From Marinomonas profundi (GTDB lineage Bacteria; Pseudomonadota; Gammaproteobacteria; Pseudomonadales; Marinomonadaceae), in the NCBI RefSeq assembly GCF_020694005.1, contig NZ_CP073013.1, positions 248,001 through 312,000 on the forward strand: a DNA stretch of 64,000 nt, in the 5' to 3' direction. Below the pieces are notes generated by a model, which made no database searches, was not told where the DNA came from, and saw only the letters and a program-made list of their open reading frames with translations. How positions within the stretch are numbered: position 1 is the first letter of the stretch; each line of letters starts with the position of its first letter. This document shows, piece by piece, positions 23,461 through 37,375 of the stretch. The translations under genes and the position numbers were made by a program.

Positions 23461-25344
23461 TTAGACTTTAAATTTGTCTAACGATGTTGCTTGCTCTGTC
23501 GTAATTTCTACCATGGTTTCACACAGGGTTGATTGCTCTGTGGCGGCATCGGAAACCGATTGACTGATGTCGCGAATATTGGTGGTGTTACGGTTTATTT
23601 CATTCGACGTGGCGCTTTGTTCTTCTGCCGCAGCGGCAATCTGAATCGTCATGTCATTGATTTCATTAATGCTGGTACGAATCGCTTCTAACGAGGCTTT
23701 TGCCTGACTCGCAATCTGCTGAGTCGCGTTGGCACTTTCTCGGCTTTCGAGAATCTCTTTTTCTGCTCCTCGTACTCCGGTCTGCAACTGCTGAATCATC
23801 TTCTGTATCTGCTCAGTCGACTCTTGCGTTTTTGATGCTAGGGTTCTTACTTCATCGGCAACTACAGCAAAACCTCGTCCTTGTTCGCCCGCTCGCGCCG
23901 CTTCAATAGCTGCGTTTAACGCCAACAGATTGGTTTGATCCGCTATGTCGGTAATTACGGTTAGAATCGATTCAATATTGCCACTGTAAACAACCAGTTC
24001 ATTAATGGTTTTAACAACGCCGCCCATTTTATCGGTAAGTTGATCAATCGACGCGGTTGTGCGCTCTACCACCATTTCACCTTCTTTCGCAGCAACATCG
24101 GCTTGATTCGCACGACTTGCCGCAGTTTGGGCGTTGTCGGCCACATCATGTGCGGTCGCAGACATTTCATGCATAGCGGTCGCCAGCTGATCCAGCTCAT
24201 TCAGTTGAGTATAAAGCTCAGCAGAAGAGCGCGCAGAAGACGCAGCGGTTTTATCCGTGTTTTCACGGACTCGTAAAGACTGGCCTTTTACCTCACGAAT
24301 TAAGTGCTGTAAGTAGACAACAAATTTATTAAACTCACCCGATACATCACCAAACTCGTCATTACTGGTAATGTCTAGGCGTTTTGTCAGATCGCCTTCG
24401 CCACCGTTAATACCTTGCAAAGACTCGCGTAATGCTCGTAATGGGCGCAACAAACGCGTGACGACCAAGTACAACACGATAGACACAAGCAGCGCGGCGA
24501 TTAATGTTCCCCAAAACGCCCCCCAACCAAACGCACGAACATCAGCAAATAACTTGTCTTCATCTAAAACGACACCAATATACCAATCAGCACCATATAG
24601 ATTTGGCAAAGGAGTAAAAGACGTATACACAGAGCTATCATCAGCAAGACGGTTAGGCACCAAGTCGCCACTCAACGAAGGCACACCGCCTTGAAATAAA
24701 TCCGCAACGGATTTGCCATTTAAGTCGGCATTAGGGTGGCTAATAATTTTGCCCGATTTATTCAGTAAAAAAGCGTATCCGGTATTATCAAAATTCATGG
24801 TATTAACGGCATCAGAGACGACGTTTAGGCTCAAATCGCCACCAAAAGCACCTTTAAATTGTCCGCGATCAGAAAGAGCCGCGACAACAGAAATCAAAAT
24901 TTCGCCCTCGGTAGACAAATAGGGTTCTGTCAGTGCCGCTTGGTCATACTTTTTACTGGTTTCATACCAAGGACGCTTTCGAGCATCCCAACCCGGTGGG
25001 TTCCAATTTGGGTCATTGGTAATACGACTACCATTATTGGCGTCTAAACCGCCAAACAAGAGAAGAAATTCTTTTTTGTATATAGGCAAATCAAACGCAT
25101 TTTGGATCGTCTCTTGGCTAAAATCCGCATCGACTGCCTGAGAAATAGATTCAATTAAATCCATTTTATTTTTAAGCCAATTATCGACTTGCAAAGCCAG
25201 CGCTTGACTACTTTCTTGAGTATTCGTGGTTGTTTTTTCAAACATGGCCGCTCGGAGGCTGGCATATTGCAACCATGAGTACGCCGAGAATGCTAAAACA
25301 ACAACGACAGAAGCACACAAGACAACTTTATGGGACACCTTCAT
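23461..25344 (-). CDS. Methyl-accepting chemotaxis protein with dCache sensor
   Basis: 627 aa. Order: TM1 (about 9-28), periplasmic dCache-type sensor (about 30-270, with RPWYxxxxK-like [14 protein letters not shown] and LTEPYLST), TM2 (about 274-296), HAMP, then the signalling domain with its tip [20 protein letters not shown]. The dCache motif with YxxRPWY and an Asp downstream is the type that often binds amino acids, amines or related small molecules. There is no C-terminal CheR pentapeptide. Single gene with terminator. Confidence 0.93.
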   Translation of the reverse strand: MKVSHKVVLCASVVVVLAFSAYSWLQYASLRAAMFEKTTTNTQESSQALALQVDNWLKNKMDLIESISQAVDADFSQETIQNAFDLPIYKKEFLLLFGGLDANNGSRITNDPNWNPPGWDARKRPWYETSKKYDQAALTEPYLSTEGEILISVVAALSDRGQFKGAFGGDLSLNVVSDAVNTMNFDNTGYAFLLNKSGKIISHPNADLNGKSVADLFQGGVPSLSGDLVPNRLADDSSVYTSFTPLPNLYGADWYIGVVLDEDKLFADVRAFGWGAFWGTLIAALLVSIVLYLVVTRLLRPLRALRESLQGINGGEGDLTKRLDITSNDEFGDVSGEFNKFVVYLQHLIREVKGQSLRVRENTDKTAASSARSSAELYTQLNELDQLATAMHEMSATAHDVADNAQTAASRANQADVAAKEGEMVVERTTASIDQLTDKMGGVVKTINELVVYSGNIESILTVITDIADQTNLLALNAAIEAARAGEQGRGFAVVADEVRTLASKTQESTEQIQKMIQQLQTGVRGAEKEILESRESANATQQIASQAKASLEAIRTSINEINDMTIQIAAAAEEQSATSNEINRNTTNIRDISQSVSDAATEQSTLCETMVEITTEQATSLDKFKV

Positions 25345-25533
25345 TATTTATTACCTACTTTAGAAACATATTTCATTTCCCTATTACAACAAGCACGACT
25401 CCTATTTTTAATAGTGTAGTCGTCACCGCTAAACAAAGCTCGGGGGAATCTATATCAACCTTTACTAAAACATCACCTTAGTGCCTTTTTTTAGCCAATA
25501 TCTCAAAGAAAATGTCTCTTTTAGCGCCATTTA

Positions 25534-25568
25534 ATAAAAAACCCCGCGATCTTTACAGAGGCGGGGTT
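25534..25568 (-). terminator. Terminator of katG
   Basis: AACCCCGC (25540-25547) / GCGGGGTT (25561-25568) with a T6 tract on the minus strand, 47 bases beyond the katG stop. Confidence 0.88.
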
Positions 25569-25614
25569 GGGTTGTTGGCAACACTGATACGAAGCTAAAA
25601 AGCCCCTTAGGAGA

Positions 25615-27852
<2,238 letters not shown>

Positions 27853-28124
27853 TTATTCTGACTGACTTCTTTTTTTACTCTACACGAATTTTATGACACA
27901 AAATAAAAAGGTCTTCTTTCTTGTGCTAATAGTTATAGACCCTGCTGGATCAAGTTGCTAATAAATAAAACCTAATATTCCAATAGGCTGAGCCACAAAA
28001 AACGAATAACGCTCTGTTAGCATGGGTAGACTGGATTGATCAGGCAAAATGCCATAGTCTCATCCACTCAAAAGCATGCTTTACTTGTATAAATATGTTT
28101 TAACTGACGATTTAGGAAAGCATT

Positions 28125-29381
28125 ATGCACATCATCAATGCCCGTTTACGCCAACGTTCAGAGTTATTTTCCATCCATATTGAAGAAGGTCGTTTCAGTA
28201 GAATCGAAGTACAAGACAGCACATTAGCAGCAACCGACAATGCAATTGATGCTGACGGCAAGCTCGTCTGCGCGCCTTTTGTCGAGCCACACATTCACCT
28301 TGATGCCGCCTTGACGGCAGGCGAACCAGAGTGGAACCAGAGCGGTACGCTTTTCGAAGGCATCGAACGCTGGAGCCAACGCAAGCCGATGCTGAATGAA
28401 GCCGATATCCGCCGTCGTGCGTTATCGACAATAGAGCTGTTGGTGCAAAACGGCGTACAAGCCATTCGCACCCATGCGGACACCACCGACCCAACCCTAG
28501 TCGGTGTTCGAACGCTTTGCGCCCTGCGCGATGAGTTGAAAGACAAAATCGACTTACAAGTGGTGGCCTTTCCTCAAGATGGCATGCTGTCTTACCCAAA
28601 TGGCGCAAAGCTGATGGAAGAAGCCCTGGAGATGGGCGCCGATGTGGTCGGTGGTATTCCACACTTTGAATACACCCGTGAATTGGGTGAAAAATCCGTT
28701 AAGCAGATCATCGCACTGGCAAAAAAATACGACCGATTAGTGGATGTGCATTGCGATGAGATCGACGATCCAAACTCGCGTTTTTTAGAGTTTCTGGCCT
28801 GTGAAGCCCTGTTTCACGACATGGGGCCAAAAGTCACCGCAAGCCACACCACGGCCATGCATTCTTATGACAATGCCTATTGTTCGAAGCTGTTCCGCTT
28901 ATTAAAAAATGCCGACATTAACTTTATCTCCTGCCCAACGGAAAGCATTCATCTACAAGGTCGTTTTGATACTTATCCTAAGCGTCGCGGTGTCACCAGA
29001 GTCAAAGAGCTAAGAGAAGCCAATATCAACGTCTGTTTGGGCCAAGATTCCATTTTCGACCCTTGGTATTCCCTCGGGAATGGCAAGCTACTGCGCACCT
29101 TGGATTATGCCATGCACATCTGCCAAATGATGGGCTATCAAGACTACGCCCGCGCCTTAGACATGATTACCGACAACAGTGCGCGCACCCTGTGTTTGCA
29201 AGGTTATGGGATAGAAGTTGGCAACGCGGCGAACTTTATCTTGTTGGAAGGGCACGACGATTACAGTGTATTGCGTCAGCAAGGAGAGGTATTACTTTCT
29301 GTCCGTCATGGCGAAATCATCATGCAACGCCAGCCAGCTCAAGTAATCACCCCACCTTGGATCTCACAAAAGATTAAATAG
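28125..29381 (+). CDS. codA: Cytosine deaminase-like amidohydrolase
   Basis: 418 aa, closely resembling E. coli CodA over its length (PFVEPHIHLD, NQSGTLFEGIERW, VAFPQDG, VHCDEIDD, SHTTAMHSY, HLQGRFDTYPKRRG). Converts cytosine to uracil and ammonia. Metal and catalytic residues seen: His56, His58, His209, Glu212, His241, Asp308, and substrate Gln151. The position after Asp308 is Ser309 where E. coli has Asp314, a substrate-contact position, so the preferred base could differ (isoguanine, methylcytosine or creatinine are alternatives). No codB permease is adjacent. It overlaps the convergent next gene by 8 bases at the 3' end. Confidence 0.87.
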   Translation: MHIINARLRQRSELFSIHIEEGRFSRIEVQDSTLAATDNAIDADGKLVCAPFVEPHIHLDAALTAGEPEWNQSGTLFEGIERWSQRKPMLNEADIRRRALSTIELLVQNGVQAIRTHADTTDPTLVGVRTLCALRDELKDKIDLQVVAFPQDGMLSYPNGAKLMEEALEMGADVVGGIPHFEYTRELGEKSVKQIIALAKKYDRLVDVHCDEIDDPNSRFLEFLACEALFHDMGPKVTASHTTAMHSYDNAYCSKLFRLLKNADINFISCPTESIHLQGRFDTYPKRRGVTRVKELREANINVCLGQDSIFDPWYSLGNGKLLRTLDYAMHICQMMGYQDYARALDMITDNSARTLCLQGYGIEVGNAANFILLEGHDDYSVLRQQGEVLLSVRHGEIIMQRQPAQVITPPWISQKIK

Positions 29382-30339
29382 TCACTAGGTTCTGTGGCCT
29401 TCCCTCTGCAAAGGCCACCACGTTTTCAAAAGCAATCTTAAAATAGAGCTCATAACTGGCTTTTTCAACATAACCAATATGCGGCGTACAAAGCACATTG
29501 GGCAGAGACAATAAAGGTTCATTGTTGGCATGCGCCGGTTCTGTCTCGAACACATCGACGGCGGCACGTTTCCTTGGGTTAGACGACATTTCACGATACA
29601 AGGCAGCGCTTTCGATTAGCTCGGCACGACTGGTATTGACCAACAAAGAGTCAGACTTCATCAAGGCCAAATCGGCTTGCGTCACAATCGCTTTAGTGGC
29701 GTCATTGAGTCGCAAATGCAAGGTGATAACATCTGCGTTTTGAAAGAATTCCGCTTTGGATTGGGCTGCTAAAAAGCCATGCTCTTGGGCTAAAGTTCTA
29801 GAGCTTTCACTGCCCCAAACCAGTACCTTCATGCCAAAAACTTTGGCATATTGCGCAATACGTTGACCTATTTTGCCGTAACCCCAAACCCCCAAAGTCG
29901 ATCCATTAAGAACTCGCCCTAAACCTAAATCACCAGATTGCTGCCAATGGCCCTGTGAAAACTGCGCCACGTATTCGGGAATATGTCGACTTGCCGACAT
30001 GATCAGCCCCCAGCACAATTCAGACGGCGCCACAGGCGAGCCAACCCCTTCCGCCACCGCTACACCGTATTGATGACAAAGCTTGGCATCGATGTGATTA
30101 CTGATTTTTCCCGTTTGGCTAATCAATTTTAAATTCGGTAACTGAGCCAGTAGATCTTCACTAATCACCGTACGTTCGCGTATCAACACAAGGGCATCAA
30201 AGTCCTTAAGGTTAGCGACTAAATCGTCCGTCGTAGTAAAGCTGTCATTAAAAACCTGCACCTCATGACCTTGCAACACGTCAAAGCATTTAAGGTCTTT
30301 GACTGCATTTTGATAATCGTCTAATACCGCTATTTTCAC
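29374..30339 (-). CDS. D-isomer 2-hydroxyacid dehydrogenase
   Basis: 321 aa, NAD-dependent. Rossmann motif GVWGYGKIGQRIA in the centre; catalytic Arg in NTSRAEL, Glu in DVFETEP, and His in LPNVLCTPHIGY. The N-terminal catalytic half contains LKLISQTGKISNHID, a phosphoglycerate-dehydrogenase-like pattern. Without an ACT domain it is not a full SerA. Substrate cannot be assigned; hydroxypyruvate or phosphoglycerate-like acids are possible. Ribosome site AGAGGG. Ends 8 bases inside the convergent codA-like gene. Confidence 0.85.
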   Translation of the reverse strand: MKIAVLDDYQNAVKDLKCFDVLQGHEVQVFNDSFTTTDDLVANLKDFDALVLIRERTVISEDLLAQLPNLKLISQTGKISNHIDAKLCHQYGVAVAEGVGSPVAPSELCWGLIMSASRHIPEYVAQFSQGHWQQSGDLGLGRVLNGSTLGVWGYGKIGQRIAQYAKVFGMKVLVWGSESSRTLAQEHGFLAAQSKAEFFQNADVITLHLRLNDATKAIVTQADLALMKSDSLLVNTSRAELIESAALYREMSSNPRKRAAVDVFETEPAHANNEPLLSLPNVLCTPHIGYVEKASYELYFKIAFENVVAFAEGRPQNLVTI

Positions 30340-30421
30340 CTAACAACCCTCTTTAGACAGTCTGGTTATGATTGGTTACATTGCCCTTATCATTGACCAA
30401 GATCACACAAAACACCAGCGC

Positions 30422-30454
30422 AAAAAAAGCCCCGCAACAAGGCGGGGCTAAAAA
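30422..30454 (-). terminator. Terminator of the fadBA operon
   Basis: Perfect 8-bp GC stem AGCCCCGC (30428-30435) / GCGGGGCT (30442-30449) with a T7 tract on the minus strand, downstream of fadA. Confidence 0.9.
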
Positions 30455-30531
30455 CAGAGATGATAATTTTCCTAACGATGCTGTTCTAAAGCAAAGAGGC
30501 ACACCACATCATGTGCTTGGTATTCACTTAA

Positions 30532-31719
<1,188 letters not shown>

Positions 31720-31734
31720 CTAGCCTATGGGAAA

Positions 31735-33885
31735 TTATGCGCCGTAATAAGTGTTGTTGTTCTTCGCCATGTCACGCATTTTTGCGGTTGGCTCGTACAA
31801 CTTACCTAGGTGGCTGTATTTGTCTGCAAGGTCACAAAAGGCCTGCAGTCCCATTTGATCTAGGTAGTGCAAGGCACCGCCAAGGTAAGGAGGGAAACCA
31901 ATACCGTAAATCAACCCCATGTCGGCTTCCGCCGCCGATGCCACGATGTTTTCTTCGAGACAGCGAACGGTTTCGATACAAAGCGGAATCATCATACGCG
32001 CCACAATATCGTCTTCTGTTAATTCCGACTGAGACGTCACCACTGGGGCAAGCAGCGCATTAATTTCGTCATTAAAGATTTTCTTCGGCTTGCCTTTACG
32101 ATCTGGCGCATAGCTGTAAAAACCTTTGCCATTTTTCTGACCGAATCGCTCTAATTCAAACAAGCGATCAACCGCATTGCTGCCTTCATGCTTCATACGA
32201 TCTGGAAAGCCTTCAGCCATCACCTGATCAGCATGATAGGCCGTATCAATACCCACCACATCGAGCAAATAAGCTGGGCCCATTGGCCAACCAAATTTCT
32301 CCATGGTTTTATCAACCACTTGGAAATCTGCGCCTTCTTGCATCATCAAAGAGAAACCCGCGAAGTACGGGAACAATACGCGGTTTACAAGGAACCCAGG
32401 ACAGTCGTTGACCACTATGGGGGTTTTGCCCATGGCTTGCGCGTAGGCAACCGTTTTGGCAATCGCCGCATCGCTGGTTTTTTCACCGCGAATCACTTCT
32501 ACCAAAGGCATACGATGCACTGGGTTAAAGAAGTGCATACCGCAGAAATTTTCTGGGCGTTTTAGGTCTTTTGCCAATTCCGTGATGGAAATGGTCGAGG
32601 TGTTCGAGGTTAAAATAGCGTCGTCAGCTATTTTGCTTTCCACTTCAGCCAACACAGATTTTTTGATTTTGACGTTTTCAACCACCGCTTCGACCACTAA
32701 ATCAACGTGCTCAAACTCGCCATAACTCAAAGCCGGAACGATAGCATTCATCGCTTTAAAGGCTTTTGCGGTGGTTAAACGTCCGCGCTCTACTTGGCCA
32801 TTAAAAAGTTTATTCGCTTCACTCAAGCCTAATTCCAAGGCTTCAGGGCGAATGTCTTTCATAATGATAGGCGTGCCTTTTGACGCCGACTGATACGCCA
32901 CGCCACCGCCCATGATACCCGCGCCTAATACTGCGGCTTGTTTAACTGGTGTGGCATTTTTCGCGTACTTGCTAGCGGTTTTCTTAATCTGTTGATCGCT
33001 TAGGAACAGCGTCACCAACGACTTAGCCACCGGGCCTTTAGCGAGTTTAATAAAGCCTTTGATTTCGGTATCAAGGGCTTTTTCCATGTCCTGACTGATA
33101 CCCTTTTCAATGGTTTTGATCGCTGCCATTGGCGCCGGGTAATGTTTTCCGGCTTTTGCGCCGACGACACCACGAACCGATTCAAAAATCATCATTTTTT
33201 CAATTGGCGTAAACACCATAGGCGCACGTAATTCATCACGACGGGCATGATAATCCAGCTTGCCATCCAGCACTTGCTGAATAAGATGACGTGCTGATTC
33301 ATTCACTTTCGCTGCAGGAACCACAGCATCTACCGCGCCATCTTTGAAGGCGTCTTCACTGCGTTTTTGTGCGCCGCCACAAATCCATTCACAGGCATTG
33401 TCAGCACCGATCAAACGAGGCAGGCGAACCGTTCCGCCCCAGCCTGGGTAAATACCTAGCTGTGTTTCTGGCAAGCCGATTTTCGCAGAATCTGCCATCA
33501 CTCGATAATCACACGCCAGCACCAATTCCATGCCGCCACCCAGCGCAATGCCATTAATGGCCGCGACCGTTGGGCAACACAGGTTCGATATGTCATTAAA
33601 AATACTGTGCGCATGACGTAATTTATCGGATAAATCGTCATCCTCAAGTTTGAACCAAGTCGTGAACTCGGTAATGTCCGCGCCCACTACAAAAACGTCT
33701 TTCGCACTGGCGAAAATAACACCTTGTAAATCGTCAACGTGTTTCAGTACATTCACGGCTTCGGCCAATTCATTCAAGGTAAGGCTATTGAATTTATTAA
33801 CCGACTCGCCGACCAAATCCAGAGTGACGGTTGCCACGCCGGCATCGTCGACTGCAACCTTGACTGCTTGTCCTTCGAAAATCAT
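31735..33885 (-). CDS. fadB: Beta-oxidation multifunctional alpha subunit
   Basis: 716 aa. N-terminal enoyl-CoA hydratase/isomerase (about 1-190: [35 protein letters not shown] with both catalytic Glu residues), linker, then the 3-hydroxyacyl-CoA dehydrogenase ([12 protein letters not shown]ossmann motif, [14 protein letters not shown] with the catalytic His) and a C-terminal helical domain. First gene of fadBA. Length is close to E. coli FadB (729). Ribosome site GGGAG. Confidence 0.96.
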   Translation of the reverse strand: MIFEGQAVKVAVDDAGVATVTLDLVGESVNKFNSLTLNELAEAVNVLKHVDDLQGVIFASAKDVFVVGADITEFTTWFKLEDDDLSDKLRHAHSIFNDISNLCCPTVAAINGIALGGGMELVLACDYRVMADSAKIGLPETQLGIYPGWGGTVRLPRLIGADNACEWICGGAQKRSEDAFKDGAVDAVVPAAKVNESARHLIQQVLDGKLDYHARRDELRAPMVFTPIEKMMIFESVRGVVGAKAGKHYPAPMAAIKTIEKGISQDMEKALDTEIKGFIKLAKGPVAKSLVTLFLSDQQIKKTASKYAKNATPVKQAAVLGAGIMGGGVAYQSASKGTPIIMKDIRPEALELGLSEANKLFNGQVERGRLTTAKAFKAMNAIVPALSYGEFEHVDLVVEAVVENVKIKKSVLAEVESKIADDAILTSNTSTISITELAKDLKRPENFCGMHFFNPVHRMPLVEVIRGEKTSDAAIAKTVAYAQAMGKTPIVVNDCPGFLVNRVLFPYFAGFSLMMQEGADFQVVDKTMEKFGWPMGPAYLLDVVGIDTAYHADQVMAEGFPDRMKHEGSNAVDRLFELERFGQKNGKGFYSYAPDRKGKPKKIFNDEINALLAPVVTSQSELTEDDIVARMMIPLCIETVRCLEENIVASAAEADMGLIYGIGFPPYLGGALHYLDQMGLQAFCDLADKYSHLGKLYEPTAKMRDMAKNNNTYYGA

Positions 33886-34003
33886 GCTGGTCTCCCATTA
33901 TTTTTATTATGCTGACGATGGTGCTTACACTCATCGTCATCTGATATTTAAATGCGGCCTAGAAGCGATAGAGAACGTCTAAACCGGCTAGGTTAAAAAA
34001 CGC

Positions 34004-34933
34004 TTACAAGCTCTTTTCTAGCTCAGGCACGGCGTCGAACAAATCTGCGACCAAACCATAATCGGCGACTTGGAAGATAGGCGCGTCTTCATCTTTGTTG
34101 ATGGCAACAATCACCTTGGAATCTTTCATACCCGCTAAATGCTGAATGGCACCCGAAATCCCCACTGCGATATACAGATCTGGCGCGACGGTTTTACCCG
34201 TTTGACCGACTTGTAAATCATTCGGCACAAAGCCTGCGTCAACAGCAGCACGAGAAGCGCCAATCGCCGCACCCAGTTTGTCAGCAACGCCTTCCAATAG
34301 TTTAAAGTTGTCGCCATTGCCCATACCACGACCACCCGAAATAATCACACTGGCGGCGGTCAATTCAGGACGGTTAGACTCCGCTAATTGCTCTTTCACA
34401 AAACGACTACGGTCAGACGCAATCACTTGCGAAAGCACTTGTCGCTCAGCGTTACCGCCTGTGCTCGCTGCGGCATCAAAGCCTGTTGTTCGAATAGTCA
34501 GCACTTTCACCGCATCCGTCGTTTTTACAGTGGCAATGGCGTTACCGGCATAAATTGGGCGAACAAAGGTGTCAGCCGCTTCCACTTTAATCACATCGGA
34601 CAACTGCGCCACGTTCAATAATGCCGCGACGCGTGGCAAGGTATTTTTACCTGTCGTGGTTGCTGGCGCTAAAATATGTTCATAGCCGCTCGCCATTTCA
34701 ACCACTAATTTAGAGACATTTTCTGCCAACTGATGTTCGTAAACGGCATTATCAGCCACTAAAACCTTGCTAACGCCAACCACTTGCGACGCCTGTTCAA
34801 CGACGGTTTGGCACTCAAAACCGACCACCAACACATGCACATCCGCATCAATTTGCGTCGCGGCGGTGACGGTGCTTAACGTCGCCGGTTTTAAAGATTT
34901 GTTATCGTGTTCTGCAATGATTAAAACGCTCAT
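34004..34933 (-). CDS. etfA: Electron transfer flavoprotein alpha subunit
   Basis: 309 aa. FAD-binding C-terminal domain seen in [51 protein letters not shown] and NKDEDAPIF. Takes electrons from acyl-CoA dehydrogenases together with EtfB and passes them to ETF:ubiquinone oxidoreductase. The start overlaps the etfB stop by four bases (ATGA). Upstream of fadB on the same strand. Confidence 0.96.
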   Translation of the reverse strand: MSVLIIAEHDNKSLKPATLSTVTAATQIDADVHVLVVGFECQTVVEQASQVVGVSKVLVADNAVYEHQLAENVSKLVVEMASGYEHILAPATTTGKNTLPRVAALLNVAQLSDVIKVEAADTFVRPIYAGNAIATVKTTDAVKVLTIRTTGFDAAASTGGNAERQVLSQVIASDRSRFVKEQLAESNRPELTAASVIISGGRGMGNGDNFKLLEGVADKLGAAIGASRAAVDAGFVPNDLQVGQTGKTVAPDLYIAVGISGAIQHLAGMKDSKVIVAINKDEDAPIFQVADYGLVADLFDAVPELEKSL

Positions 34934-35700
34934 GACACCACCTTCGCTTCATTTTTAAGTTTGTCGACTAACTCAGCAACAGAGCCCACTTTAATACCAC
35001 CAGCGCGTTGTGGCGGTGGAGTAACGGAAACAATGCTGATATTAGACCCAACTTCCACACCTAGATCCGCCGGTGTTTTGACATCCAAGGGCTTTTTCTT
35101 CGCTTTCATAATATTCGGTAAAGACGCAAAACGCGGCTCGTTTAAACGAAGGTCTGTGGTGACCACCGCTGGCAGAGTAATTGCCAAGGTTTGCAAACCA
35201 CCGTCGATTTCTCGCGTCACTTTTATTTCAAGAGTTGATGATGCTTCAGCGTTTTCAATCACCACTTCAGACGCGAATGTTGCCTGTGGGTAATCCAATA
35301 AAGCCGCCACCATTTGACCGGTTTGGTTATTATCAGAATCGATGGCTTGTTTGCCCATAATAATCAAATCTGCCGCTTCGTCTTGCGCGACTTTTGCCAA
35401 TAACTTAGCAACAGACAAAGAATCTAACCCATCTTCTGTTTCAACTTGAATGGCGCGGTCTGCGCCCAACGCCATGGCGGTACGCAAAGTCTCTTGGCAG
35501 GATTTAGAACCAACCGACACCACCACTACTTCGGATGCGATGCCTTTCTCTTTTAATCGAATGGCTTCTTCCACGGCGATTTCACAGAAAGGGTTCATGG
35601 ACATTTTAACATTGGTAAGATCGACCGCTGTGTGGTCGGCTTTGACGCGAACTTTGACGTTGTAGTCGATGACTCGCTTTACAGATACTAAGATTTTCAT
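34930..35700 (-). CDS. etfB: Electron transfer flavoprotein beta subunit
   Basis: 256 aa. N-terminus [19 protein letters not shown], the [20 protein letters not shown] region and [15 protein letters not shown] are typical of EtfB, which carries AMP and holds the docking loop for dehydrogenases. First gene of etfBA; ribosome site GAGGGG. The 331-base spacer upstream carries the terminator of the next transcript but no other gene. Confidence 0.96.
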   Translation of the reverse strand: MKILVSVKRVIDYNVKVRVKADHTAVDLTNVKMSMNPFCEIAVEEAIRLKEKGIASEVVVVSVGSKSCQETLRTAMALGADRAIQVETEDGLDSLSVAKLLAKVAQDEAADLIIMGKQAIDSDNNQTGQMVAALLDYPQATFASEVVIENAEASSTLEIKVTREIDGGLQTLAITLPAVVTTDLRLNEPRFASLPNIMKAKKKPLDVKTPADLGVEVGSNISIVSVTPPPQRAGGIKVGSVAELVDKLKNEAKVVS

Positions 35701-36031
35701 AAGCCCCTCGTATTTATTATTAAGTTCTGTTTTATGCCTTCAGGCTGAATTTTTATCCAACTGGTAGCACGTAAATATTCCCTATCAATAGAACTCTTTA
35801 CTTACCCTCTATAGTAGTTTGGGAATGACTTTCATCAATAACAAAAAAGCGCCAGTTAACTGACAAAAATATTCAGACCCTGATTGAATAAGGCATTTTT
35901 CAATACATCCCACCCGATCAACTCAATCAGTCTAGCTCTAATAGCAAAAAAGCCCCACTGGTTTAAAGCGAGGCTTAGTGAACGTTATTAGCAGACTCTA
36001 TTAATTATGCACTATTGCTTATTGCGTGATG
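35701..36031. other. 331-base spacer upstream of etfBA
   Basis: No ORF. It contains the etfBA promoter region (AT-rich, 35701-35900, not resolved into boxes) and the terminator at 35945-35976 of the preceding unit. Confidence 0.5.
35945..35976 (-). terminator. Terminator after the enoyl-CoA hydratase gene
   Basis: Stem AGCCCCACT (35951-35959) / AGCGAGGCT (35967-35975); all nine pairs form if two G-U wobbles are allowed on the minus-strand RNA, followed by T6. Confidence 0.75.
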
Positions 36032-36787
36032 TCACTTATTACGTGACAGAAAGACAGCAAACGCCTGATGCGCTTCCGTTGATCGCAGGCGATCTTTAAA
36101 AATCCGCCCTTCTCGCATCAAGGCCATTTGTACATCATCCTGAGCTCGATACTTCAGTAGATCTTTACTTAACGCGACCGCTTCAACGGGCAATGCCGCT
36201 GTTTTTTCAGCATAATATAGTGCCATTTTATAGGCCTCGCCGGCTTCACATAAATGGTTAATCAACCCCATTTCATAAGCTTGCGTGGCCTCCACTACCT
36301 CGCCTAACACTAACATTTCAAAGGCTTTTTGATGACCGACCAGCTGTGGTAGTAAGTGACTCGATGCCGCTTCTGGCACCAAACCCAATTGCACAAAGGG
36401 AAATTGTAAGCGCGCTTCACGGGAAGCGAGCACCAAATCACAATGTAACAACATGGTGGCACCCACGCCCACCGCTCGACCTTCCACGCCTGCGATGAGC
36501 GGCTTTTTGTAATGACTTAGCACCTGCAAGAAAGCCATAATGACTTCCATTTTATCGGGTGTTTGAGCAATTTGAACAAACTCATTAATATCATTGCCCG
36601 AAGAAAAGTCACCGCCAGCACCATGAATCAAGGTCACTTTTATGTCGGTATTCAACTCTGCACGATGTAAGGCACTGGTTAATGCCTCATACATGTCCAG
36701 CGTAATTGCATTTTTCTTTTGGATTCGGTCTAAACATAAAATCTGTACGCCGGATTCAATACTTTCAGTAACAAAATCACTCATCAT
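36032..36787 (-). CDS. Enoyl-CoA hydratase/isomerase family protein
   Basis: 251 aa from the ATG at 36787 (or 36784), which lies inside the end of the upstream DUF2889 gene; the frame is open further but upstream codons are that gene in another frame. Crotonase fold: FSSGNDINEF oxyanion loop, IAGVEGRAVGVGATMLLHCDLVLAS and QFPFVQLGLVPEAASSHLL. The acidic residue pattern (Glu in LVPEA) fits hydratase or Delta3,Delta2-isomerase. Likely handles unsaturated intermediates that FadB does not. Confidence 0.88.
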   Translation of the reverse strand: MMSDFVTESIESGVQILCLDRIQKKNAITLDMYEALTSALHRAELNTDIKVTLIHGAGGDFSSGNDINEFVQIAQTPDKMEVIMAFLQVLSHYKKPLIAGVEGRAVGVGATMLLHCDLVLASREARLQFPFVQLGLVPEAASSHLLPQLVGHQKAFEMLVLGEVVEATQAYEMGLINHLCEAGEAYKMALYYAEKTAALPVEAVALSKDLLKYRAQDDVQMALMREGRIFKDRLRSTEAHQAFAVFLSRNK

Positions 36788-37343
36788 CACCGCCTTCTGT
36801 CTGCAGTGTAAGCACCTGCTCATCGACCAACTTTCGCACCATGGGGCCATCGTCCGCCCAACCATGACAAGTATTGACCAATTTACTAATAGCCAGCGGA
36901 ACTTGCTCTGGGTATTTTTGCCCAAGCGGTTGCCACATGGTTTGAAATGCTGTGGTGGCAAGCACAGGGAAAAGCTCCATAACATGCGTACAACCTAAGC
37001 GTCCGCTTAGGTTTTTCTTTAGCCAGCTATTCCAACCGGGGCCAATACGTGTGCCTTTCAAAATATCAAAACTAGGCGCTGCACCGCCACAGCTAGGAAA
37101 GGGAAAAGAGTCCATGGAAACGGAAACCTCTTTGATCAAAAAAGTCTCGTCTAGCGTTAAACACACGCTAATATCATGAAAAGGGCTGCCTGCTGGCACC
37201 ACGCTGCCATCAAAATCACGGTCCACGTTGTAAGGTTTTCTATCTTGCATGCTCGCTTCGATATCCCAAAGACCATCTTCACGTAAAAAACCATAGGCTT
37301 CGATGCCGCGCCGATGCATCAGCTTACGCTTAATTTGTGTCAT
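36777..37343 (-). CDS. DUF2889 protein
   Basis: 188 aa, cytoplasmic. Recognised as DUF2889 by the opening KRKLMHRRGIEAYGFLREDGLWDIEA, the SFPFPSCGGAAP motif and the GCTHVMELFPVLATTAFQTM block near the C-terminus. Function unknown; it recurs near acyl-CoA or aromatic degradation genes. It overlaps the downstream enoyl-CoA hydratase by 11 bases and follows fadD by about 30, so it belongs to this fatty-acid transcript. Confidence 0.85.
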   Translation of the reverse strand: MTQIKRKLMHRRGIEAYGFLREDGLWDIEASMQDRKPYNVDRDFDGSVVPAGSPFHDISVCLTLDETFLIKEVSVSMDSFPFPSCGGAAPSFDILKGTRIGPGWNSWLKKNLSGRLGCTHVMELFPVLATTAFQTMWQPLGQKYPEQVPLAISKLVNTCHGWADDGPMVRKLVDEQVLTLQTEGGDDE

Positions 37344-37375
37344 TATCGCTCTCCTGACTCAGGTACAAATAAAGC

